A DNA stretch of 64,000 bases, from NCBI GenBank assembly GCA_014872785.1, contig WKFJ01000010.1:1-64000 (forward strand). The letters run 5' to 3'. The position numbers were made by a program, and so were the translations under genes. Position 1 is the stretch's first letter. Every line of letters starts with the position of its first letter. Below the pieces are notes generated by a model. The model made no database searches and had not been told where the DNA came from. It saw nothing but the letters and a program-made list of their open reading frames with translations. The DNA is from Alteromonadaceae bacterium (GTDB taxonomy: Bacteria > Pseudomonadota > Gammaproteobacteria > Enterobacterales > Alteromonadaceae). This document shows positions 1 through 8,033 of the stretch, one piece after another.

Positions 1-156
1 AGGTGGTACTACTGGGTCTGGCGTAGGTGGTGTAGTTGGTGTGGGTGGCACCGGGTCTGGTAAGTCATTTGAGTCGCTGCTACCACAGCCTGACAAACCT
101 AATGCAGCGGCAACTGCCAATGCAAGTATACTATTCTTCGAAAATGCGCTTTTCAT
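1..156 (-). CDS. Lipoprotein, N-terminal part only
   Basis: The first 52 codons of a minus-strand gene run off the left edge of the window. The start at 156 is preceded by a GAGGA ribosome binding site. A short hydrophobic signal peptide ends in the lipobox LSGC, followed by a Ser/Asp stretch and a linker of Pro, Thr and Val repeats, a usual way to tether a large outer-membrane lipoprotein. The functional domain lies outside the window, so the role cannot be given. Confidence 0.75.
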   Translation of the reverse strand, partial: MKSAFSKNSILALAVAAALGLSGCGSSDSNDLPDPVPPTPTTPPTPDPVVPP

Positions 157-399
157 AACGATATTGATCCTCAACGTTCCTTGAAAATTGATGTGCAGAC
201 TTGAAATAATTTTCTACACAATAGTATGCATGATTATTCTGCACATACAATGTTAAATTCCTTAAAATCCCCTAAAAATTAATATTTTGCATACCTATTC
301 ATTAAAAAAAGAAACCTAGGTGAAATTATTACTCACTGATTAGTTATTAACCATCACACCTTAATAACACCTCAAATCCTCTTCCCTTTGGTTTGTGGC

Positions 400-1284
400 T
401 TATTTCTGGCGTAAATAGACATTCCCGGAGTAGGTATTGATGCTCATTACTTGGCCTCCTCCATTTAATTTTGCTTGTAATTGCGAACCGATTTCGATTT
501 TTTGGCCGTTCTCACGCTGTTTTTTGTTGACCTTGTCGACACTCTCAAATTCCGTTCCAAGTCCAGATAATACCTGGCCTTGATAGTTTTGCACTTCCAC
601 TGTCGATGCCGTATTTGCTAACAAACTTATATCAATATCACCGGAGTGGGTGGCGAATGAACTCGGTGCGCTATCACTAAAGGTATTAAACTCAATAACG
701 ATGTCACTGGCGTGAGTTTCAGCCACAATGGGCCCTGTGATCAGTGTGCCATTGATATTGCCAATATGAGATTCCACCTCGACATTGCCTGAAATATTAC
801 TGATATTGATACTATCCCCCGTGTAAAGATTAACGTCTAGTGAAGCGTTTTGTGGCACTTTGACAACAATAGCCACAGGCTTACTACCAAACTCACTTTC
901 GATTTCAACCCTATTGCTGGACTCCATAATCTCCAAGTTGAACGCGGTATGAGATACTGGCGTCAACCCTTCGGTCGAACGCATAGGCTTGTTGGTGTCG
1001 ACCCGTTTCCAATTTTTTTGCCATTTATCTTTGTGTTTATCGGGTTGAAAATCGTTTAAAACCTCCGCGACAATCTCTACTGTTTGCCCTTCATAGCCTT
1101 CAATCGTGATATTGCCCATATACATCTCTACATCGAGAAACATGGGTTTAGAGGGATCGCTTAATTCAACACTGTATTGACGCTCAGCCTGTTGTGCATA
1201 TGCAGATGCCGAGAAAATAAGTGCGTTGGCAAGCGTAATGGTTTTAATAACAGTAGTGAGTTTTTGTAGTTTGAAATTTGTCAT
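400..1284 (-). CDS. Secreted DUF4097-like beta-repeat protein
   Basis: A 294-residue exported protein. I chose the start at 1284 (MTNFKLQK), not an in-frame codon 24 bases upstream, because AGGAG lies 8 bases before it. Residues about 1-31 form a signal peptide ending SASAYAQ. The rest is rich in short alternating strands with repeated 'G.I.I' and 'S.I' steps, as in DUF4097/head-GIN proteins that fold as a right-handed beta-helix. It is the last gene of a three-gene unit, 24 bases after the HEAT-repeat membrane protein and downstream of an ECF sigma factor. Such DUF4097 proteins often accompany sigma/anti-sigma pairs; the biochemical function is unknown. A role in sensing or buffering envelope stress is inference only. 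Confidence 0.7.
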   Translation of the reverse strand: MTNFKLQKLTTVIKTITLANALIFSASAYAQQAERQYSVELSDPSKPMFLDVEMYMGNITIEGYEGQTVEIVAEVLNDFQPDKHKDKWQKNWKRVDTNKPMRSTEGLTPVSHTAFNLEIMESSNRVEIESEFGSKPVAIVVKVPQNASLDVNLYTGDSINISNISGNVEVESHIGNINGTLITGPIVAETHASDIVIEFNTFSDSAPSSFATHSGDIDISLLANTASTVEVQNYQGQVLSGLGTEFESVDKVNKKQRENGQKIEIGSQLQAKLNGGGQVMSINTYSGNVYLRQK

Positions 1285-1308
1285 TTTGGGTACTCCTGTG
1301 CTGCCCAA

Positions 1309-2169
1309 TTAAATTTGATTTACTTGACTTAACTGCTCGAGGATCTTGCTCGCCTCTGTCGACAGTTCTGTATTAGTCAATTGATTAGTTGTCTTCAAAT
1401 AAACATCTTCATTTCCGGATAATAAGAGCATCTGAAGCACATTAATTTGTACCAGTGGATTGCGCTCGGTGTTGAGCACATCAATCAGTGCATCTGCGAT
1501 AGGTGCTATGTTTTGAATTTCTGCAAGAGACTTAAGTGCAGCCAGTTTCACCGAGGTTGAATCATCTGTTGCCAACACTTTGAGTAAGGTTTGTTGTATT
1601 TGCGGTTCTTGGTCTATTAGGCTTGCACTGTAAGCAATACCATTTAATCTTTCTGTAGCCGACGGGTTTTGCAGCATAGATACTGCCACCATCGTCGTAA
1701 GTGATTTCACCTCGTTTTGAAGCGCGCTTATCTGTTGCGACTCATGATTTGTCGCAACTGTGTTGTTATCAATGGGTTTCAGATACCAGCCCAGTCCAAA
1801 ACACACCGCCAACATGGCAAATTGATAAACCGGAGCTGGCATAAACCAACTCGATATCGCCTGCCAAATACCCGGCTGAAATCGCACTTCACCTGCATTG
1901 TTCTTTGTGTTGTGCACCCGTTGTTCTTGTACTACTTGAGCGCTGTTTAACATTTGATAAAACCGCGTTGACAATTGCGCTGAAGGTCTTTGCTCATCGG
2001 CCTGGGAAGTATAAAAATGCTCTACAAAACTCAGCTCTTGCCGCCAATCATTGTTAACCTCTAATGCTTGCTGCATTGGCAAGGGCATTGGCTCATTCAC
2101 CTTGTTTTGAATTTGCTGCACCTTCCAAGCAATAATATCTTCGAGCTGTACAATAGATTCTTTACTCAT
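1309..2169 (-). CDS. HEAT-repeat membrane protein, probable anti-sigma factor
   Basis: A 286-residue protein starting inside the stop of the ECF sigma gene (ATGA overlap at 2166-2169), so translation is coupled. Residues 1-105 are cytoplasmic and lack the usual zinc-binding HxxxCxxC of ZAS anti-sigma domains. One membrane helix follows (about 115-131, FAMLAVCFGLGWYL). The periplasmic half has helical HEAT-like repeats (about 185-280, for example SVKLAALKSLAEI). Position directly after a sigma gene and the inside-helix-outside layout point to an anti-sigma factor. The HEAT repeats would be the sensing or partner-binding part. Family evidence is positional; the anti-sigma role is inferred. Confidence 0.65.
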   Translation of the reverse strand: MSKESIVQLEDIIAWKVQQIQNKVNEPMPLPMQQALEVNNDWRQELSFVEHFYTSQADEQRPSAQLSTRFYQMLNSAQVVQEQRVHNTKNNAGEVRFQPGIWQAISSWFMPAPVYQFAMLAVCFGLGWYLKPIDNNTVATNHESQQISALQNEVKSLTTMVAVSMLQNPSATERLNGIAYSASLIDQEPQIQQTLLKVLATDDSTSVKLAALKSLAEIQNIAPIADALIDVLNTERNPLVQINVLQMLLLSGNEDVYLKTTNQLTNTELSTEASKILEQLSQVNQI

Positions 2170-2714
2170 TCGCCTTCTCCCGAAAGGACTTGGTAGTGGC
2201 TCTGTAATAAACTGAGCGCTTTTCGAATACGTGACTTAAAGGTATTCACATTACATCCCACCATCGTTGAGATTTCCTCATAATTAAGCTGTTGATAACG
2301 ACTCAACACCAGACTTTCCTTGAGCTCTACCGGCAATTTTTGCAGTGCGGCTTCAAACAGTGACTGCTTCTCTTTTTGTTCCATGTTCTCTTGTAAAGAA
2401 TGGTTCGCCGCCAAAGGCTCATCATCAGCATCTACATGTACTGACGTCGCGGCGAGTCCTCGATATTGATCTGCCATCGTATTTTTAGCGATGCCGTACA
2501 TCCAACTCTTGAATGTGCCATTTGCACTATAGCTTTGCCGGTAAGCTAAGATTTTGGTGAAGGTCTCTTGCACCAAATCCTCACTTAATGCTGGACTATT
2601 ACCAGAGCGCAAAAAGTAGTTGTAAAGGCTTACATGGTGCCGTTCGAATAGCACTGCCAACTTATCCAGTTGTCCCTGCTGTATCTGCTGCATCAATGCC
2701 GTTTCATCTGTCAT
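2166..2714 (-). CDS. ECF-family RNA polymerase sigma factor
   Basis: A 182-residue sigma-70 family protein. Region 2 (about residues 22-90) contains LYNYFLRSGNSPALSEDLVQ followed by ETFTKILAYR and FKSWMYGIAKNTMADQYR. Region 4 (about 120-170) contains LPVELKESLVLSRYQ and the helix-turn-helix NYEEISTMVGCNVNTFKSRI. The linker of about 30 residues is acidic. It is the first gene of an operon with a membrane HEAT protein and a DUF4097 protein, so its activity is probably held by the next gene product. No consensus promoter could be assigned with confidence; a 12-base palindrome lies about 20 bases upstream. Confidence 0.9.
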   Translation of the reverse strand: MTDETALMQQIQQGQLDKLAVLFERHHVSLYNYFLRSGNSPALSEDLVQETFTKILAYRQSYSANGTFKSWMYGIAKNTMADQYRGLAATSVHVDADDEPLAANHSLQENMEQKEKQSLFEAALQKLPVELKESLVLSRYQQLNYEEISTMVGCNVNTFKSRIRKALSLLQSHYQVLSGEGE

Positions 2715-2734
2715 TGAATCGATAGTTCCCGTGA

Positions 2735-2746
2735 TTCGAATTCGAA
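2735..2746. promoter_or_regulatory. 12-base perfect palindrome upstream of ECF sigma gene
   Basis: TTCGAATTCGAA is a perfect palindrome 21 bases upstream of the sigma-factor start. It could be an operator. A palindrome of this length with an EcoRI core can occur by chance, so the call is weak. Confidence 0.2.
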
Positions 2747-2986
2747 AATCGTTCTGTTGTTTTTGAGCCTACATCGTTGCTAAATTGAAGACCATTGTTC
2801 TATTAGTGCATATCAATCTGCAATGCTCATTAGTAACTACCTAAGCAGATTACAAAAAGTTGATGAAATTGCTAAAAAAAACTTAAAAAATCAAAAAATG
2901 AGAAACGTTCTGGAAACGCAATAGGGAAAAGTGTGGATTGGAGAGATTAGAGTTCGACGAGAATTGAGCGAACTGAATCGAACTCT

Positions 2987-3310
2987 TTAAGCCTCGTCTG
3001 GGCAAAATAGACGATGCAAAACCGTGATAACCTCAATAACTTCATCGCTATCGAGTTGATAGTATATGGTCTGTGCTTCTCGTCGTGTTTTAACGTAATG
3101 CTCTGAACGCAACCAAGCAAGGTGTTGCGATAGCGTCGACTGGGGGATATCAATTATAGCGTTAAGCTCAGATACAGACTTCTCACTTGTTAACAGTGTA
3201 CACAAAATCATTAGACGATAACGGTTCGACAACGCGCGCATTAACGTTATCGCGTTATCTACGTTTTCTCCCAATTTGGAGAAGTCCAATTCTTCGGCGG
3301 GTAAGCTCAT
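2987..3310 (-). CDS. bigR: ArsR-family sulfide/persulfide-responsive repressor (BigR/SqrR type)
   Basis: A 107-residue winged-helix repressor. The start at 3310 (MSLPAEELDF) overlaps the stop of the upstream gene as ATGA. The recognition region is SVSELNAIIDIPQSTLSQHL (about 45-64), followed by the wing at 75-86. Two cysteines are seen, C37 in MILCTLL and C103 in LFCPDEA. These match the helix-2 and helix-5 cysteines that form the di-/tetrasulfide switch in BigR, YgaV and SqrR. No metal-binding ArsR motif (CVC) is present. Together with the operon content this supports sensing of reactive sulfur. It ends the persulfide operon and probably represses it from the palindrome at 5129-5147. Confidence 0.85.
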   Translation of the reverse strand: MSLPAEELDFSKLGENVDNAITLMRALSNRYRLMILCTLLTSEKSVSELNAIIDIPQSTLSQHLAWLRSEHYVKTRREAQTIYYQLDSDEVIEVITVLHRLFCPDEA

Positions 3311-3753
3311 TGTGTTGTTTTGCCTGCTCTTTTGGCCACATGTATTCCAATCAACATAAATATAATAAACACAATTATGTTCAATTCCAATAGGGCAATA
3401 TTGGCTAGCACCGGGCCAGGACAAAGACCAACTATCCCCCACCCGGTTCCAAAGGTCGCAGCACCTATCACAAGCCTGTTATCAAGATCTTGTTTAGTGG
3501 GTAATGCAAATGCATTTGCAAAGAAAGGCTTGCCTCGTTTTTTGGCGATGAGAAAATATCCCGAACTATAAACAATCAGCGCAGCTCCCATCACAAAGGC
3601 TAAACTGGGATCCCAATTTCCAAAGATATCCAAAAATCCTAAGACCTTTGCCGGGTTGACCATTTCAGACAGAATCAAACCTGCAGCAAACAAGACGCCA
3701 CTTAGTAACGACGTCAGCACCACCCAAAGTGGGTTTTGAAGTTTAGCACTCAT
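3307..3753 (-). CDS. YeeE/YedE (DUF6691) half-transporter, second subunit
   Basis: A 148-residue membrane protein with about four helices. The start at 3753 shares one base with the stop of the partner half-transporter (TAATG), and the end overlaps the repressor start by 4 bases. The motif GLCPGPVL (after FGTGWGIV) is the conserved cysteine loop of this half of YeeE/YedE proteins. A reading extended upstream to 3939 would be out of keeping with the family. The two short halves are thought to pair to form one thiosulfate/sulfur-species channel like fused YeeE; the direction of transport is not known from sequence. Confidence 0.85.
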   Translation of the reverse strand: MSAKLQNPLWVVLTSLLSGVLFAAGLILSEMVNPAKVLGFLDIFGNWDPSLAFVMGAALIVYSSGYFLIAKKRGKPFFANAFALPTKQDLDNRLVIGAATFGTGWGIVGLCPGPVLANIALLELNIIVFIIFMLIGIHVAKRAGKTTQ

Positions 3754-4196
3754 TACCCTGCTCCAAATAGCCACGAAGTGACAAAAACAGTGGTAATTGC
3801 CATCACCATAAATATGATTGTTGCCACGATTGAACGGGCAGACATTCTGCCTATGCCGCAAACGCCATGACCACTTGTACAACCGTTGGCTGTATTGACA
3901 CCAATCCCAACAACAAGGCCTGCAAGCGCATAAAGCCAAATGGGCAAATCTAAATTTTTAGTTACCACCACGGCATTCTCAGGTGAAAGGAAATAATAAA
4001 AAACGGCTGAACTACCAAATAAGCCGACCAAAAACGCCCAGCGCCAGATATTGGAACCAGCTCTATTTGCAAAAATTGCACCGGTGAAAATTCCCGAAAT
4101 TCCAGCTATCTGCCCTATTCCCAACAGCAATATCAAAGAGGCAATACCAATTAAGGCACCGCCAACTGACGCATTAACAATCCCTTCACTAAGCAT
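3753..4196 (-). CDS. YeeE/YedE family half-transporter, first subunit
   Basis: A 147-residue membrane protein with about four helices and the signature NGCTSGHGVCGIGR, whose cysteine is the conserved sulfur-handling residue of YeeE/YedE. It overlaps the end of the persulfide dioxygenase-like gene by 8 bases and the next half-transporter by 1 base. The gene order MBL, YeeE half, DUF6691 half, ArsR matches the bigR operons described in Xylella and Agrobacterium, where it serves sulfide detoxification. Substrate assignment here is by that analogy. Confidence 0.85.
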   Translation of the reverse strand: MLSEGIVNASVGGALIGIASLILLLGIGQIAGISGIFTGAIFANRAGSNIWRWAFLVGLFGSSAVFYYFLSPENAVVVTKNLDLPIWLYALAGLVVGIGVNTANGCTSGHGVCGIGRMSARSIVATIIFMVMAITTVFVTSWLFGAG

Positions 4197-5043
4197 GAAA
4201 ACCTCCTTTAAAAGTCATCGGAATCGCCAGGTAGTCATTCTTGTACTCGGTGGCGCCGGCTGCAATGTTCATCTGAATAGACGGTAATAGCAGTTTGGGA
4301 GCTGACAAGGTTTTATCGCGGCTCTCTCGCTTACTGACAAATTCATCTCTCGACGTGTTAGCGGTGATATGAATATTGCTTTGTTTACACTCGCCGATAG
4401 AAGTGCGATTGGCAAAGTCACGACCGCCTGCGCCATAGTCATGGCACATCCATACCACTGTATCATCAGATAAATGATACAGTTTTTGAATACTATCAAA
4501 CAGAACACTGGCACTCCCCTGAGGAAAATCACAACGCGCCGTACCAGAGTCAGGCATAAACAAAGTATCGCCAACAAAAATGTTGCCACAAACATAAAAG
4601 GAAACGCTGTCAGGAGTGTGCCCTGGTGTTGAAAGCACTTGAATTTCATTTTCACCAAAACGCAGTAGATCGCCATCCTTAAAAAACTCATCAATGCTTG
4701 CTTGCGCCACCCTATCAGAAGCATTGGCAAACTTAGGCTGAAAGCGACTGCGAACAGAGATTAATTCCTCACTTAATCCTATCTTGGTTTGCAGTTTTTT
4801 CTTTAAATAGCTGGCAGCTGAGATATGGTCGGCATGAATATGGGTTTCCAGTAACCAATTTACGGTTAGCTGTTCACGAGTAGCCATCTCAACTATTTCA
4901 TCAGCTGAAGTCGTATCAATTTCACCAGTAAACATATCAAAGTCCAAAGCACTGTCTATGACTACTGCGTGTTTGTCTTCGCCCCAAAGCAAATAACTAA
5001 ATGTATTGCTTTGTTCATGAAAGAAAGATTGTATTCGAACCAT
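4189..5043 (-). CDS. Persulfide dioxygenase-like metallo-beta-lactamase-fold protein (Blh/ETHE1-like)
   Basis: I place the start at 5043 (MVRIQSFF), preceded by GGAAGG; an ATG 18 bases upstream lacks a ribosome binding site. The product has 284 residues. The metal motif THIHADH (67-73) is the HxHxDH of the MBL fold, followed by STPGHTPDS and GDTLFMPDSGTARCDF as in ETHE1-type dioxygenases; HDY supplies a later ligand. These mononuclear iron enzymes oxidise glutathione persulfide to sulfite. It heads an operon of YeeE/YedE halves and a BigR-like repressor and faces a TSUP exporter that could remove the sulfite. Enzyme class is well supported; the exact substrate is inferred. Confidence 0.85.
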   Translation of the reverse strand: MVRIQSFFHEQSNTFSYLLWGEDKHAVVIDSALDFDMFTGEIDTTSADEIVEMATREQLTVNWLLETHIHADHISAASYLKKKLQTKIGLSEELISVRSRFQPKFANASDRVAQASIDEFFKDGDLLRFGENEIQVLSTPGHTPDSVSFYVCGNIFVGDTLFMPDSGTARCDFPQGSASVLFDSIQKLYHLSDDTVVWMCHDYGAGGRDFANRTSIGECKQSNIHITANTSRDEFVSKRESRDKTLSAPKLLLPSIQMNIAAGATEYKNDYLAIPMTFKGGFHA

Positions 5044-5128
5044 ATTACCTTCCGACGACATTATTGTTAGTGACTGAGTCGCACTTATCTTAAAACTAAA
5101 AAATTAATACTTGCGACACGCAATATAT

Positions 5129-5147
5129 CGTATATCATAAATATACG
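5129..5147. promoter_or_regulatory. Inverted repeat between divergent sulfur genes, candidate BigR operator
   Basis: CGTATAT (5129-5135) and ATATACG (5141-5147) form perfect 7-base arms around a 5-base spacer. The site is in the 165-base gap between the persulfide operon (minus) and the TSUP exporter (plus), where one repressor could control both. BigR operators in other bacteria are similarly AT-rich palindromes. Function is inferred from position. Confidence 0.5.
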
Positions 5148-5208
5148 TTTTACAAGATGCCGATTAACGATTTATTCTTGAGCAAACAGCGCATTAGTTT
5201 GGAGTAGC

Positions 5209-5979
5209 ATGAACATCGCCCTTATCACAGCCACCATCATTGGCGCCTTAATCATAGGCCTAAGTCTTGGTTTATTAGGTGCGGGGGGGTCTATTTTGAC
5301 CGTCCCTGTTTTGGTGTATGCCATTGCTTTAGAGGAAAAAGCAGCCATAGCCAGCGCCATGTTTATTGTTGGCGCAATAAGCATATTTTCGGCCACGAAA
5401 AAGCACCAGCAAAGTCCAATCTCTTTCTCAACCGTATTTTTATTTGCGTTATCCAGCTCACCCGGTGCGGTTGTTGGCAGCTATATCGCCACTTATCTAT
5501 CAGGTGATGTACAGCTGGTGATGCTAAGTATTGTTATGGTCTTCGCAGGGATACGAATGTTATCGGGTAGTTCACTACAACATAAGGCAAGTCAAGTTAA
5601 TCGAAAAAGGTTGTTTATTATTGGTTCTTCATTAGGGCTATTAACCGGTGTCGTTGGTATCGGTGGAGGCTTCTTAATAGTGCCTGCGTTAACCTTATAT
5701 GCAGGTATTGCCATGTCACAAGCAGTAACCATGAGCTTGTTTATCATTACCCTTAACTGCGTTACGGGTTTTATAAGCTATTCATTTATGGAACCAAACC
5801 TGAATATACCTTGGTTGATTGTCTTTGCCTTTGCCCTTGTTGGCATTGCAGGCAGTGTGTTTGGCAGTCTTATTTTTAATCGCCTATCTCAAAAAACGAC
5901 AAAATCAATTTTCGCCTACGCGCTTATTATCGGCGCCGTGACAATGGGTGCCGGTGAAGTATGGCAGTTGCTGAGCTAA
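5209..5979 (+). CDS. TSUP/TauE-SafE family sulfite exporter-like permease
   Basis: A 256-residue polytopic protein with two homologous halves, each with a Gly-rich loop: LGLLGAGGSILTVPVL near the N-terminus and TGVVGIGGGFLIVPAL at about 145-160. This is the TauE/SafE signature. The start is preceded by GGAG. It diverges from the persulfide dioxygenase operon and is followed by a rhodanese, so export of sulfite (or a related sulfur oxyanion) made by persulfide oxidation is the likely job. Confidence 0.85.
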   Translation: MNIALITATIIGALIIGLSLGLLGAGGSILTVPVLVYAIALEEKAAIASAMFIVGAISIFSATKKHQQSPISFSTVFLFALSSSPGAVVGSYIATYLSGDVQLVMLSIVMVFAGIRMLSGSSLQHKASQVNRKRLFIIGSSLGLLTGVVGIGGGFLIVPALTLYAGIAMSQAVTMSLFIITLNCVTGFISYSFMEPNLNIPWLIVFAFALVGIAGSVFGSLIFNRLSQKTTKSIFAYALIIGAVTMGAGEVWQLLS

Positions 5980-6023
5980 CCCACCTATTAAATTAATACC
6001 TTAAAGTAAATACGGGAGTTTTA

Positions 6024-6392
6024 ATGTTGAATCTCAATCAATATATCGCTAACACAGAACAACATATTAAAATTATCACAACCGACGAACTGCGGACTCA
6101 GCAACGAGATGACAACATTATCATCGACGTAAGAGAGCCAAGTGAAATGGATGCGGGCATGATTGAGGGCGCAATTGGCATTCCAAGAGGAGTTTTGGAA
6201 ATGCAAGTATTACAGCATCCTTGTGTTAACGATAAACAAACTTCAACACCATTACATCAACGTACTATTTATTTATACTGTCGTTCCGGAGCTCGATCCG
6301 CTCTTGCAGCTTTTTCACTGCAATCTATGGGATTTGAAAATGTATTCTCTGTCAGCGGTGGCTATCAAGCTTGGTGTGCCCATTCTCATTAG
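6024..6392 (+). CDS. Single-domain rhodanese
   Basis: A 122-residue cytoplasmic sulfurtransferase. IIIDVREPSEMDAGMIEGA is the first rhodanese motif and YLYCRSGARS the active loop, with catalytic C86 and the CRxGxR pattern. GGAG precedes the start. It lies 44 bases after the TSUP gene and is probably co-transcribed. Rhodaneses in such loci pass sulfane sulfur between glutathione persulfide and other acceptors; the natural acceptor is not visible here. Confidence 0.9.
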   Translation: MLNLNQYIANTEQHIKIITTDELRTQQRDDNIIIDVREPSEMDAGMIEGAIGIPRGVLEMQVLQHPCVNDKQTSTPLHQRTIYLYCRSGARSALAAFSLQSMGFENVFSVSGGYQAWCAHSH

Positions 6393-6411
6393 ATTAGCGC
6401 TTAGCGAACAT

Positions 6412-6444
6412 AAAAAAAGCGAGGTGAGATAACTCAACTCGCTT
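6412..6444 (-). terminator. Rho-independent terminator of lysS (bidirectional hairpin)
   Basis: AAGCGAG (6417-6423) pairs with CTCGCTT (6438-6444), with four further inner pairs and an ATAA loop. A run of seven A on the plus strand gives a U tract for minus-strand transcripts, so it mainly ends lysS; it may also stop transcripts from the rhodanese gene. Confidence 0.8.
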
Positions 6445-6463
6445 CTTGTTTGCACAAATCACT

Positions 6464-8014
6464 TTACTCAGGTTGAGTACTCGTCACTTCTGGCTTCATG
6501 TGTGGGAACAAAATCACGTCTTTAATCGTCGGTGAATCCGAGAACAACATTACCAGCCTATCAATACCGATTCCCTCACCCGCAGTTGGCGGTAAACCGT
6601 ATTCCAAGGCACGAATGTAATCATCATCAAAATGCATAGCTTCTTCATCGCCCGCATCTTTTTCTTCAACTTGCTTAGCAAATCTACCCGCCTGATCTTC
6701 TGCATCATTTAGCTCTGAGAAACCGTTTGCCAATTCACGCCCACCGACAAAGAACTCAAAACGGTCAGTGATAAACGGGTTGTCGTCATTGCGTCTGGCA
6801 AGCGGTGAAACTTCCCAAGGGTATGCAGTAATGAATGTCGGCTGCTCTAGTTTTTCTTCGGCGACAGCTTCGAAGATTTCACACAGGTATTTACCCGGGC
6901 CCCAGATACCATCTACCTCAGGCTCTTTAATGTGCAATGTCTTCGCGATCGCTTTTAATCCGTCAAGATTGTTTTCAGCATCATTAATAACCGCGGCATC
7001 TACTTCTGGGTAATGCTTAATGATCGCTTCTGCCATCGTCATGCGCTCAAATGGCTGGCCGAAATTGTAGATAACTTCAGACACAAGCTCACCATTTTCA
7101 TCTTTTACGGTGTTTCTAATGTCTGTTGTGCCCAACACATCTGTTGCTAGAGTACGCAACATATCTTCGGTTAAATCCATCAAATCATGGTAATCGGCAT
7201 AAGCTTGATACCACTCAATCATTGTAAACTCAGGGTTGTGACGCGTTGACAGACCTTCATTTCGGAAGTTGCGGTTAATTTCGAAAACACGCTCAAAACC
7301 ACCCACTACCAAGCGCTTTAAATAAAGCTCAGGTGCGATACGCAAATACATATCGATGTCCATCGCATTGTGATGCGTAATAAAGGGTTTGGCCGTTGCG
7401 CCACCTGGAATAACCTGCAGCATAGGCGTTTCAACTTCCATGAAATCACGGTCGGTCAAGTAGCGACGAATGCCTTCTACAATTTTACTGCGCATGACAA
7501 AGGTGTCGCGTGTTTCCTGACTCATAATTAAGTCGACATAACGCTGACGATACTTGGTCTCTTGGTCGGCCAGTCCGTGATACTTTTCAGGTAACGGACG
7601 CAGTGATTTAGTTAACAGCTCATACTCTTCCATGTTGACATAAAGGTCGCCTTTGCCTGATTTGTGCAACGCGCCTTTCACGCCAATAATGTCACCAATG
7701 TCTAAATTGCCGTATTTTGCTTTTAAATCTTTTTGTACATCTTTTGCAGCGTAAGCTTGGATACGCCCTTTCATGTCTTGCAACACTAAGAACGGACCAC
7801 GTTTAGCCATTACACGACCCGCTACGCTAACTTGTAAGTCTAAGTCCTGTAAGCTTTCTTTGTCGTGTTCGCCAAAAGCAGCTTGTAAATCGGCACTGTA
7901 GTTTTCACGGCGAAAACTATTAGGGTGGCCATTGGCTGAGCTACCTTCTCTAATTTGCTCTAATTTGGCACGGCGTTCAGCGATTAATTTATTTTCATCG
8001 AGTTGTTCAGACAT
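6464..8014 (-). CDS. lysS: Lysyl-tRNA synthetase, class II
   Basis: A 516-residue enzyme that charges tRNA-Lys. The N-terminal OB-fold anticodon domain (about 60-160, [20 protein letters not shown]) precedes the class II catalytic core. Motif 2 is seen in [24 protein letters not shown] and motif 3 in [12 protein letters not shown] near the end. Length is usual for bacterial LysS. It follows prfB by 19 bases with AGGA before the start, the common prfB-lysS arrangement. Confidence 0.97.
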   Translation of the reverse strand: MSEQLDENKLIAERRAKLEQIREGSSANGHPNSFRRENYSADLQAAFGEHDKESLQDLDLQVSVAGRVMAKRGPFLVLQDMKGRIQAYAAKDVQKDLKAKYGNLDIGDIIGVKGALHKSGKGDLYVNMEEYELLTKSLRPLPEKYHGLADQETKYRQRYVDLIMSQETRDTFVMRSKIVEGIRRYLTDRDFMEVETPMLQVIPGGATAKPFITHHNAMDIDMYLRIAPELYLKRLVVGGFERVFEINRNFRNEGLSTRHNPEFTMIEWYQAYADYHDLMDLTEDMLRTLATDVLGTTDIRNTVKDENGELVSEVIYNFGQPFERMTMAEAIIKHYPEVDAAVINDAENNLDGLKAIAKTLHIKEPEVDGIWGPGKYLCEIFEAVAEEKLEQPTFITAYPWEVSPLARRNDDNPFITDRFEFFVGGRELANGFSELNDAEDQAGRFAKQVEEKDAGDEEAMHFDDDYIRALEYGLPPTAGEGIGIDRLVMLFSDSPTIKDVILFPHMKPEVTSTQPE

Positions 8015-8033
8015 TGATAAATAATTCCTGTCT

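Noticed and set aside
2947..3153. Short minus-strand frame overlapping the ArsR gene
   Set aside because: Lies in another frame of a well-supported ArsR gene.
3754..3939. Upstream extension of the DUF6691 half-transporter
   Set aside because: It would overlap the partner gene, and its Cys/Trp-rich translation is unlike any membrane protein; the coupled ATG at 3753 fits better.
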